From contig VFIW01000005.1 of the NCBI GenBank assembly GCA_006386115.1, forward strand, positions 124,001-188,000: a stretch of 64,000 bases of DNA, written 5' to 3'. The position numbers were made by a program, and so were the translations under genes. The notes under the pieces were generated by a model, which saw only the letters and a program-made list of their open reading frames with translations, made no database searches and was not told the origin of the DNA. This DNA comes from Globisporangium splendens. Lineage: Eukaryota > Oomycota > Peronosporomycetes > Pythiales > Pythiaceae. Position 1 is the first letter of the stretch, and every line of letters begins with the position of its first letter. Below, piece after piece: positions 56,201-64,000 of the stretch.

Positions 56201-57443
56201 GCACGAGCACGAAGATGTTGTCCTGGAAGAAGTCCCAGCTGTCCTTGTAGCTCGAGAGGATGCGGAAACTCTTGACGCGCGATGTCGTCTCCATGTAATC
56301 CGTATCCGACATCTCGAACAGCGCCTGCACGTACGTGAAGATGCTCGACCGCGGGTTGTAGAACGCGTAATTCGCCACCAAGTACCGCGTCCCGTCGGTG
56401 ATAAAATCTTCCTTGAGCTGCGTAACAATCGCTTCGGCCGCCGTCGCATTGTCGCGCGGGAGGTACACGACGTACCCGCCGTGGCCGTAGTCCATTTGGT
56501 GGTTGAACAGACTCGGATTGAACGTCTGCGAGCGGACTAACAAGCTTAAGTGGTTCTTCCACATGTACTGCTGCTGCAAGACGCTCGACGCGTTGCCGTA
56601 CGAATCCTTCCTCTCGGCGTGCGAGGAGAACTCCGGGTAGCACATCTCGTTGTCGAAGAGCACGAAATCGTTGCGACCCTGCGTGTATCGACACAACTCG
56701 CCCTTGACGCGTCCGGAGCGCACCATGATGCTGCCAATGCGCCGGTTGTTGCGGATCGGCAAATCGTAATACCCTGCGAGCAGCGGCCCTTCGACCCATT
56801 GCCAGAGCTCGTCCTCGATCATGACGTCGTCAAACGTCTTCTTGATGCTAACATTGGGGAACTCTTCGTCGAAAAACAGATCCGTGAGCGCCGCATTCTG
56901 TTCGTACGGGAAGTGGATCGGCAGCGACAGCAGCGCGATCATGATCACGATCAGGAACACGAGGTACACGAGCAGCTCCTTGTAAAACTTGTTGCGCTTC
57001 TCCTGCTCGAGACAGAGCTGCACGCGCTTCATGTGCACGCGCATGGTCGAGTAGTACGCGATCTGCTTCTTCAGCGTCTTCTCGGCGAGTAGCTGCTCGG
57101 CGGTCTTGTGCTGGTGTCTATCGCCCATCTCGTTCCACCCGGACACGATCGACTGCCGCAGCCCCGACGCGTTGGGCAGGCGAGAGCCGTTGCTCTGCGC
57201 CGTGTATTTTCTCCGACGGCAGAAGCACGAGCACGCGCACAGCCGTTTCCAGAAAGTGCCGACGGATTTCGCCCAGTGCGCGCCTCGCTTTCGCGAGTGC
57301 GCATTTGAGGCCACGTCATCGAGATCGGCGCTCGAGCGGACAGGTGTGCGCGGAGGAGAAGACAAAGGCGAAGACGAGGATGCGCGCGACGCGCGGTGCA
57401 CGGGCGGCGGTGGCTGCTGCTGCGGGGTCGCTTCGTCGGTCAT
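53256..57443 (-). CDS. Polycystin-2-like (PKD/TRPP) cation channel with two RyR domains
   Basis: From ATG 57443 (MTDEATPQQQ), 1395 residues in one exon; the frame is open above it, but that part does not look coding. A Cys cluster (about 69-75) precedes the first span (154-176, LLVYLVFLIVIMIALLSLPI). A large extracytosolic polycystin domain follows with LFFDEEFPNVSIKKTFDDV. Then come five more spans and the pore region (FQMLLGAFDYNQI, MFIAIMSEYYSLAQ). In the cytosolic C-terminus two RyR domains are seen: about 1045-1125 (AHEVWAEGRIQQGWRWGP, LVPYEDLTEEDKQYDRDTS) and 1155-1235 (THEVWAKMRMEQGWKYGP, LVPYMYLTQEEKQMDRNTA). RyR domains otherwise occur in ryanodine receptors and some prokaryotic proteins. 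The channel probably passes calcium; the site (plasma membrane, flagellum or store) is unknown. Confidence 0.9.
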   Translation of the reverse strand: MTDEATPQQQPPPPVHRASRASSSSPLSSPPRTPVRSSADLDDVASNAHSRKRGAHWAKSVGTFWKRLCACSCFCRRRKYTAQSNGSRLPNASGLRQSIVSGWNEMGDRHQHKTAEQLLAEKTLKKQIAYYSTMRVHMKRVQLCLEQEKRNKFYKELLVYLVFLIVIMIALLSLPIHFPYEQNAALTDLFFDEEFPNVSIKKTFDDVMIEDELWQWVEGPLLAGYYDLPIRNNRRIGSIMVRSGRVKGELCRYTQGRNDFVLFDNEMCYPEFSSHAERKDSYGNASSVLQQQYMWKNHLSLLVRSQTFNPSLFNHQMDYGHGGYVVYLPRDNATAAEAIVTQLKEDFITDGTRYLVANYAFYNPRSSIFTYVQALFEMSDTDYMETTSRVKSFRILSSYKDSWDFFQDNIFVLVLCLATIWLIFRELADLREHGFNKYVHSLWNLLDMFQLVLLIIFIENWVTYLVESENIREHLHRVVLMDCSSGPSNQQAAEDCYVDIESLAWRFGTITNFAAALALVSVAIIFKYLRLNSRLNLLWRTLRFAAKDLLAFVVIFFTMFVGFAIMGFLTFGSSTRQYHSISVSLTSCFQMLLGAFDYNQIYNANPAMAGIFFFSFMISIYLICVNMFIAIMSEYYSLAQNEKKSHEENKRNFLATSAAGGNADKDNDEFADSLQFTDVEYDLAKQVKSYIRGQRVHVKLPPKKGASSAYATEQLSLCGYQRVLLVDYQYLMAERKRLRAKFRACVHVVTTVLGIMRKTNPDSTFDVTHTHIPDTRPRAASTAYSENGEDLIELPVTYLPIASVAANTVEILKRLRPGMHIEMDDGSLTKDQITLEVLGGQDAYLPPHFSRAYTVGNNNTNENELTVHISEATSTGDLYGDEKKFGLRHHHDDFGGPAHIRCCRVLYNGETVLNGMETCMLPHRTWVQYFVGHVFWGYLRNLFSFGKKKKKKANRLVTDAEVDKLIKESFAAPGRGISCRFDELVRNFRMFIAKKVHKRNMRIHNMEDRIFMEVITFLERFPSAITPLDKRELEGYKYTPAPVDTKRVRLPNSINMLSELLSQNAHEVWAEGRIQQGWRWGPQRNNDALLHPDLVPYEDLTEEDKQYDRDTSMSTLKVITALGYILEPPSTSEEINIIFGEPALEEGGTYEPKPIPTNDVKVPGYLRSVIELLAENTHEVWAKMRMEQGWKYGPRRDDDKREHNGLVPYMYLTQEEKQMDRNTAMQTVKVILRCGFSFIHKDQKAAAYRSKKKSSSHIKVFGRSENAEPKHVGDAVALARSAARAKRAFMKKGNSTRAFTNRTSSVSSLQSSPSFDSTGTGASAFPPNTGSGSQSLYSYGSSSSFAETDAPPLSATIETSESSVSESPRPTSEAETVSEVLSAPLTDVEEHKNNA

Positions 57444-58414
57444 GAGCACGAAATTGGAGCGCGGACTCGCCAGGAGCGGCGGAGAGGACCCGATTCGCGC
57501 GGCGCGTGCGGAGGAGGTCGTGGTTGCCGATCGCTCGAATGGCGGCGCAGTTGCAGCACTGTTCACGAACGCGTCTTGGAGCGGCGCTGTTCGTTCGGGG
57601 CAGAGCGACGACGCCACAATAACAATGGGCGAGGTGCGCACGCGATGTCGCTCGATTAACGCCCCCTTATGCAGCAATATCGGATGCTTTTGATAGACGC
57701 ACAGTGGAAGTAGAAGCAGTGGTTGCGGGTTGAGGGGTCGATTTGATGGTCCTACGCGGACCCAAGATGGCTTTTGCAGATCCGCGAAACGGACCAAAGA
57801 GAGAACGGCAAGCAGCGGGTGGCGACAAGCCCAAATTGCCAAAACGAGGTAGACTCTCGGTGTGCATTGGTCGTGTGTTGCTGTTCCATCTACCGTGCTA
57901 TGGTCCTGATGGGAGGTACTGCACCTGATTATGATACCGATCAACACTCCTGCCACCATCTCGCGGGTGTAGAAAAGCTGAAACCACAGACGGCAGAGCA
58001 AGGAATATCCAGGATGCGGCACCGATTGCGGCAGCCACTTTGCCACCGACGCGGGTTGAAATGATCCATCCTGGCGCCTTTTCGACTGCCCAATTCATCT
58101 CCATGCTTCCTGCCTCTCAATAACCAGTGGATAAGGAAGGAAGTCTGCGCGACTGGATGCCAATATGTATGGCGCTGCAGACGGTAGTGCAGCTTCGAGG
58201 ACCTCCCCGCTCCCTCCCACCTGTCGCGCGCATTCATACACGCACACATGCTTCCTCCAAAAACGGGATAACGACTCGATAGACGCGTAAACAACACAAC
58301 GTTATGCAGGGTATAAACACCACCACACGAACGACTCGTCCCACATGCACGCCCCTTGTGGACCACCTGTCTGTTCGCCTGCAAGCGTAATCTCCCTAGC
58401 ACAATGGGTCCATC
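57444..58414. other. Intergenic region between the channel and urease
   Basis: About 970 bp holding the channel promoter side and the urease 3' end. The channel frame stays open upstream to 58046 without a convincing start. Confidence 0.5.
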
Positions 58415-61193
58415 TTAGAATAAAAAGTACGTCTGCGCGAGAGGCAGCGAGTCGGACGGCGCGCACGTCAGCAGCTTGCCGTCCGCGTGCACCTTGTACG
58501 TCTCCGGATCGACCTGGATTTTCGGGAGCGCATCGTTGAGCTTCATGTCTCTCTTCGTGAGCCCGCGGCAGTTCTTCACGGCCTCGATGCGCTTTCCCAG
58601 GCCGTAGCTCTTCGCGACTTGCTTCTCGACGCAGCTGCGGCTCACAAACGCGACCGACGTGCCACCGATGGCTGCGCCAAACGCACCAAACATAGGACGC
58701 ATCTTCACTGGCTGCGGCGTCGGGATCGACGCGTTCGGGTCGCCCATCTGCGCGTACGCGATCGCGCCGCCCTTGAGGATCATCTCGGGCTTGCTGCCGA
58801 AGAAGCACGGCTTCCAGAGGATCAGATCTGCGAGCTTGTCCACTTCGACGGAGCCGATGATGTGCCCCATACCGTGCGCGATCGCTGGGTTGATCGTGTA
58901 CTTGGCCACGTAGCGCTTCACGCGGAAATTGTCGCGCTTGTGCGTTGACGCGGCGTCTTCGGGCAGCAGACCATACAATTTCTTCATCTTGTCGGCTGTT
59001 TGCCACGTGCGCGTCACGACTTCGCCGATGCGACCCATGGCCTGCGAGTCCGACGAGATGATGCTGATCGCACCCATGTCGTGCAGCAGATCTTCAGCGG
59101 CGATCGTCTCGCCGCGAATGCGCGACTCGGCAAACGCCACATCCTCCGCAATGTTCTTGTCCAAGTGGTGGCAGACCATCTGCATAATAACGTGACAAGA
59201 GCATTAGCATTGAATCACACATACAAAGTTGACATAGAGATACGCACCAGCATGTCCACGTGCTCATCGATCGTGTTGCGCGTGTACGGACGCGTCGGGT
59301 TCGTCGACGACGGCAGCACGTTGGGCTCACCACACACGGTGACGATGTCTGGCGCGTGACCGCCACCAGCGCCTTCACTGTGGTACGTGTGGATCGTGCG
59401 TCCCTTGAACGCCGCGATCGTGTGCTCGACGCAACTCGACTCGTTCAGCGTGTCCGTGTGGATCGTCACTTGGATGTCGTTCGCCTCCGCGACGTTGAGG
59501 CAATTGTCGATCGCCGCGGGCGTCGTGCCCCAATCTTCATGGAGCTTCATACCGACAGCGCCAGCGTCGATCGTGTCCTGCAGTCCCTCAGGCAGCGCCG
59601 TGTTGCCTTTGCCCGTGAGCCCAATGTTCATAGGGATCGAGTCCGTCGCCTGAAGCATCAGCTTCATGTGGCTCGGGCCAGGGGTGCACGTCGTCGCGTT
59701 CGTTCCCGTCGCTGGACCCGTGCCGCCGCCGACCAGCGTCGTCAGTCCACTCGCGAGCGCCTCATTGCAGAGCTGTGGGCAAATGAAGTGCACGTGGGCA
59801 TCGAAGCCGCCGGCCGTGACGATCAGCCCTTCTCCAGCGATCACTTCGGTGTTAACGCCGACGATCATGTTGTCCATGACGCCGTCCATCACGTCCGGGT
59901 TGCCGCCCTTGCCGATGCCTGCGATCATGCCGTCCTTGATCCCGATATCGGCCTTGTAGATGCCCGTGTAGTCGATGATCAGTGCGTTCGTGATGATCGT
60001 GTCAAGCACCTTGATGGAACCAATGCCTGACGCTTGGCCCATACCTTCGCGAAGCACTTTGCCGCCGCCAAACTTGCATTCGTCGCCGTACACCGTCATA
60101 TCCTTCTCAACGGACACAAAGAGCGCCATGTCTCCCAAGCGGACGACATCTCCCGTCGTGGGACCAAACGTCTGCGCGTACACGCTTCGCGGCATCTTGC
60201 AGATCCCGAAATCCGGCTGTAGCACATTCGCTGGCAGCAGCGAGACGTCGAGCGGCTTGTGGTGGAAGCCCTTGGCCACGGCGCTCGCGACGATCGCGTC
60301 CACCTTCGCTGGGTCCACGGGTCCACTCGCGAGGTTGTTGCCGCCCGTGATGACCTGCTTGCCACCGATTGGCACAATCGACACGGTCTTCTGATCGCCG
60401 GGCTCAAAGCGCACAGCCGTGCCCGATGGGATGTTCAGGCGGTGACCGTACGCGAGCTTGCGGTCCATCTCCAAGTACGGGTTCGTCTCGATCAGGTGGT
60501 AGTGGCTGCCCACCTGGATGGGGCGGTCCGTCAAGTTGGTGATCTGCAGCACCTGCGCCTTGCGGTTCGCGTTGAGCACCAAGTCTTCATCGGGCGTGAT
60601 CACTTCGCCAGGTGTGTGCACCACCATAGCAGTACTAACAGCGGCGTCGCTCTTTGGCGCAAACACATCGAGCGACGGCACGGGAAGGAACGAGCCGTAC
60701 AGTGCAAGCGTCAGGTCGCCGTCCAGGTTGGCGATCGGGTGGTGGATCGTCACGAGCTTCGTGCCGTCCGGGAACGTTCCTTCGACTTGCACTTCGTCCA
60801 GCATCTCGGCTACACCGTCCAGGACCTGTCGTCTACAGCAGTTAGAGGCACGACCACACACGTCAAGATCTCTTCGAGCGACAACCGTTTTCAAGAGCAA
60901 GACTAATGGGATAACGTACTTGCCGAGCATTTGAGCACCGATCGTCATGAGCTCCGCGACGGAACGTCCATCTCGGATCAGCTCCAGCACCTGCATCATG
61001 TAAACAAGTCCACATATATAAATACCGCTCCTCCTTCTCAAATATCGTCTGGTGGCGTTCGTGGTACCTGCGTGGCGAGCAGCGCGACGCTCTCGGTGTA
61101 GTTGAGGCGCAGGCCACGCGCGAGCCGCTTCTGCGCCAGCGCGCCGGCCGCGTGCAGCAGCAGGTGGTCTTCCTCACGGGGGCTGAGCCGCAT
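58415..61193 (-). CDS. Urease, fused gamma-beta-alpha, nickel enzyme
   Basis: Hydrolyses urea to ammonia and carbamate in the cytosol. Exons 61193-61068, 60990-60920, 60832-59248 and 59179-58415 join to 848 residues (jack bean 840). The gamma part has [20 protein letters not shown], beta has [19 protein letters not shown], and alpha contains the nickel ligands and catalytic residues. These are HVHF, the carbamylated Lys in [12 protein letters not shown], His in TIHTDTLNE and [15 protein letters not shown], the flap MVCHHLDK, and Asp in SSDSQAMGR. All are present, so the enzyme should be active once nickel is inserted. The nickel chaperones (UreD/F/G type) are not in this window. Confidence 0.97.
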
Positions 61194-61807
61194 TTGGGGA
61201 ACTTGTTCTCTTGGGGTCGTGTCTTGAGTGCTTGAGGGCGAATTCCAGACTGGAGTGGATCCATCCACTCACAAGCACACAAAGAAAGAGCCACGAAGAT
61301 AAAAGCCTCTCTAAACGGATACTGAGCTCCTCCCCGTCACACGCCCAGCCATCTGACTCATACAAACACGCAAATTCAATGAACTGTGAAAACACATATA
61401 TACTTCAAATTGATGTTCAAACGAATGTCAATGTGAAATGCGCAGTCGCGAGTGTCGGGATGGGTCTCCCGGTGTTGCATTCTCATTCGCTGAGGACGGC
61501 CATGACGCGCACTCGCTCACGGCGCGAGTGGAGCTCTTCAATGAATGCGCAGGCATCAGCCCAGTTGAAGCTGCGCACACGCATTCAGCCCAGTTCACCA
61601 GCAACATGGCTTCAACTCAAGACTGGTGCCATCGGCGTTTGGCAATGGAAACCGTAGCGTCTTTAGTGTGCTGCTTGCAGTCAGGAAGGCAGAGGAACCT
61701 CTATGGCTTGATACCTTTGCGTGACGCTTTCGAGTGTGGACAACAATACAAGGATTGAACACTTGTTAGACTAGGACTTTTTTTGCTGCTGGCAACGACA
61801 ACAGCAA
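61194..61807. other. Intergenic region above urease
   Basis: About 610 bp. A plus-strand frame 61211-61657 is open for 148 codons, but it overlaps the presumed urease promoter and shows no domain. Confidence 0.4.
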
Positions 61808-62600
61808 TCAATCTTCAGCACATCGTTTCCTTTTCGCGTTTCGATCCTTGGAGATGCCGCAAAGTGGATCCGGGATCACGGTGTTGGGATCCGTTGGTGG
61901 TGTTCGACGGTGTTTCCGACCAGAGCAATGATGCACTGTAGCCCCTTCATTGCTACACGGCTCGAGCTCCACAGGAAAGAGCGCTCTCGCACCAGGCGTC
62001 CCTGGAGCAAAAAACTTGCTCAAGTGATCTTCTCGGATCACCTTCGTGCCATTGGATTTCTGGATCACAGCGTTCAAAATGGGCATGTCTTCTGTCCATG
62101 TGCCACTGTTGCTTGAGTACGAGATAGCGGTCGTGCTTTTCTGGATTTGCAAGAGAGCGAGACCACCGAGCAGCATCGTTTCCATGTGATTGCCGACATC
62201 GTTGTCAAATTTGGAGGGACTGTCCAGGATGTTCTGCCAGCGCAACGGCAGGTGTGCGCATTCATGGGAAATCACTGTCGCCGCCATCAATACACGACAC
62301 TGGTATTCGTGCGAGCTGCTTCTGTCTTGAGCAACAATCGTTTCCAGTCGATCCCGCAAGACCTCATTGCCAAAACTGGTTTTCGCATTCGCGCTTGTTC
62401 GAAATCGATGCGGCGGTCGGCCAGCATCACATTGGCAATCTCAATGGTCTTGGTAAGAAACGGGGGACAGCTGGTGTGGGTCGACAATGCCAGGAACGAC
62501 ATCTTCAACGGAGTGATCTTCTCTTGTGGAAATGAAGAGAGATTGCACTATTTTCGAGGAAGCGAGTCAACAAGATCCTGCTCAAACGGGTTATTTGTGC
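61808..62600 (-). pseudogene. HExxH-motif protein remnant
   Basis: The minus strand reads as a helical protein in pieces. From about 62590: PFEQDLVDSLPRK, TAG at 62550-62548, then THTSCPPFLTKTIEIANVM and ADRRIDFEQA in the same frame. Near 62345-62400 the signal changes frame and continues NEVLRDRLETIVAQD, MAATVISHECAHLPLRW, GNHMETMLLGGLA and on to TAG 61808. HECAH fits the HExxH zinc pattern of metallopeptidases, but the family was not recognised. One stop plus one frame change, and no start codon, point to a dead gene. Confidence 0.5.
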
Positions 62601-63161
62601 AGAAGATAACCAGCTGAGTTGAGTACCGGTTTTATTGAGAAGATGTCGGTATTATACCCGGTATTCTGGAGCGCTCCAAGACCCAAAGTGGAACAAAAAT
62701 CGAGGTCTGTGGCTCATGATTGAATTCCATCGTAAATTGGCGCTTTGTGGAACTTACTTTTGTCAATTGCAGGGTTATGAGATCAGCCAGTGCATGGAGC
62801 AAATTGTTCAACCACCATCGCGCATTGTTGCCGGCCATCCAAAAGTGCACCCAGTTGCTTCAGCTGTAGCCCACTCAGTTGTTCAAAATGCACTTTCGCT
62901 CAAGTGGAAGGTGACAGCGCGAGTCACGCTGCGTGGTTTCGTCTTCATGGCATGACACAAACACAGTTATCAAAATGCGCTCGTCGTACCCGCACATTCC
63001 CTCCTTTGCCTATGATTTCTGCATGCAGTGTTCCACAATGTAGCCAAAATCCATGTTCATTTGCGTTTTCTCATTGTTTCTTCCAGTTATACGCACACAT
63101 ACAATTCGCTTTTGCTTTTCCTTGTACTAACATACAAAAACGAGGAGAGGAAATCGCTTGC
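62601..63161. other. Intergenic region before the alcohol dehydrogenase 3' end
   Basis: About 560 bp. Short broken frames on the minus strand (near 62650-62960) may be the lost upstream part of the HExxH remnant; nothing firm. Confidence 0.35.
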
Positions 63162-64000
63162 TTATTCGCAGTCCAAGACGATGCGGCCCGGGAGCTTGGC
63201 CGCCGCCATGCGCTCGAAGACGTCGGGCAAGTTGTCGAGCTTCTCGATCTTGTAGGTCGTCTTGACGTCGCCGTACGCCGCGAGCTTGAGCGCCTCGATC
63301 GAGTCCTGACGGTTGCCCACGTACGAGCCGATGATGCGGTGCGCGTTGAGCACCGAGTTGAACACGCCCGCCGTGATCTCCGTGTCCTTCGGGAGACCAA
63401 CGAGCACGACGGCGCCGTGTGGGCGCAGGAACGTGAGCGCATCCTTGTACGCGTCGCCGCCCGAAGCCACAACGACGACAGCGTGTGCGCCGCGACCGTC
63501 GGTCGCTGCCTTCACCTGCTCCTCGACGTTGCCCTTCTTGTAGTCGATGAAGTCCGTGATGCCGTAGGACGCCACGAGCTTGCGCTTCTCCTCGCCCGAG
63601 TCAATCGCGATAACGCGGTAGCCCATGGCCTTGGCGTACTGGCACGCCAAGTGGCCGAGACCGCCGCCAGCACCTGGGATCACGACGTACTCACCGCACA
63701 CGCCGCCGATCTCCTTGAGAGCCTTGTACACCGTCACACCAGCGCACAGGATCGGCGCCGCCGCGTGCATGTCGAGGTCTCGTGGAATCGGCGTCACGTG
63801 GTCAGCGTAGGACACGCACCACTGCTGGAACGAGCCGTCGACAGTGAAGCCGTGGAGGTCGGCATCCTCGCACGTGGATTCGTGGCCCTTGCGGCAGTCT
63901 TCGCAGCCCAAGCACGAGTTCGCGAGCCATTTCACACCAACCGGATCACCCACCTTCAAGTGCGTGTGCGTGTGTTCGCCAATAGCCGCGACGTAGCCCG
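63162..64000 (-). CDS. Zinc-dependent alcohol dehydrogenase, 5' end beyond the window
   Basis: Medium-chain dehydrogenase of the tetrameric yeast ADH1/propanol-preferring type, oxidising alcohols with NAD. The structural zinc cysteines are in CLGCEDCRKGHESTC, the active-site region in PILCAGVTVYKAL, the nucleotide loop in GAGGGLGHLACQYAK, and the Asp that selects NAD in VIAIDSGEEKRK. It ends GRIVLDCE, stop at 63162. The frame is still open at 64000 (YVAAIGEHTHTHLKVGD), so roughly the first 75 residues, including part of the catalytic zinc site, lie outside. Last gene of the window; intact as far as seen. Confidence 0.93.
   Translation of the reverse strand, partial: GYVAAIGEHTHTHLKVGDPVGVKWLANSCLGCEDCRKGHESTCEDADLHGFTVDGSFQQWCVSYADHVTPIPRDLDMHAAAPILCAGVTVYKALKEIGGVCGEYVVIPGAGGGLGHLACQYAKAMGYRVIAIDSGEEKRKLVASYGITDFIDYKKGNVEEQVKAATDGRGAHAVVVVASGGDAYKDALTFLRPHGAVVLVGLPKDTEITAGVFNSVLNAHRIIGSYVGNRQDSIEALKLAAYGDVKTTYKIEKLDNLPDVFERMAAAKLPGRIVLDCE

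Noticed and set aside
53256..58046. Start of the channel at 58046
   Set aside because: No ATG at that position, and the extra 200 residues are low-quality spacer translation; ATG 57443 is the first with coding-like sequence after it.

Overview
This is a nuclear window from a eukaryote, most likely an oomycete. The signs are GC-rich coding exons, short GT-AG introns (mostly 60-150 nt), head-to-head packing of genes, flagellar genes beside a full-length plant/fungal-type urease, a secreted Thr/Pro-rich mucin-like protein, and a polycystin channel carrying RyR domains. No species can be named from the sequence. Gene symbols are given by similarity to animal or yeast families recalled from knowledge; no database search was possible.

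Layout. 0-2.7 kb: a broken PH-domain AGC kinase. 2.9-6.5 kb: proteasome ATPase RPT6 and the snoRNP factor SHQ1, divergent from one short promoter. 6.7-8.8 kb: an IQ-motif gene split by a non-LTR retrotransposon (LINE) copy. 9.0-11.2 kb: the ribosome-biogenesis WD protein WDR43/UTP5. 11.4-13.1 kb: a C12orf56-like gene with lesions. 13.6-15.2 kb: a second copy of the LINE. 15.4-17.5 kb: a mucin-like secreted protein interrupted by TGA. 17.7-20.5 kb: a frameshifted flagellar ruler gene, CCDC40. 22.0-24.5 kb: an intact nine-exon RA-PH-RGS protein. 24.7-26.9 kb: the 3' part of flagellar CFAP299 with a third LINE copy in its last intron, preceded by a coiled-coil fragment. 27.5-32.6 kb: a tandem pair of secreted/membrane endonuclease-exonuclease-phosphatase (EEP) proteins. 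34.3-40.8 kb: a TMEM131-like protein. 41.7-41.9 kb: ribosomal protein S29. 43.0-45.8 kb: oligosaccharyltransferase STT3 with an extra Cys-rich tail. 46.2-47.5 kb: proteasome alpha4. 47.8-50.6 kb: gamma-tubulin complex GCP4. 51.1-53.1 kb: an EF-hand protein. 53.3-57.4 kb: a polycystin-RyR channel. 58.4-61.2 kb: urease. 61.8-62.6 kb: a decayed HExxH gene. 63.2-64.0 kb: a zinc alcohol dehydrogenase that runs off the right edge.

Two themes stand out. First, one LINE family inserted three times, each copy 5'-truncated at a different point, ending at nearly the same 3' end, and flanked by 10-14 bp target-site duplications. One copy splits a coding sequence; another sits at a duplicated splice donor. 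Second, broken genes cluster in 0-27 kb and again near 62 kb, while long genes (TMEM131-like 6.5 kb, channel 4.2 kb, STT3, urease, GCP4, RA-PH-RGS) are lesion-free. This argues for real gene decay or a divergent haplotype rather than general sequencing error. The decayed set includes two flagellar genes. I saw no CRISPR array, tRNA or rRNA, and no clearly new defence or metabolic system.
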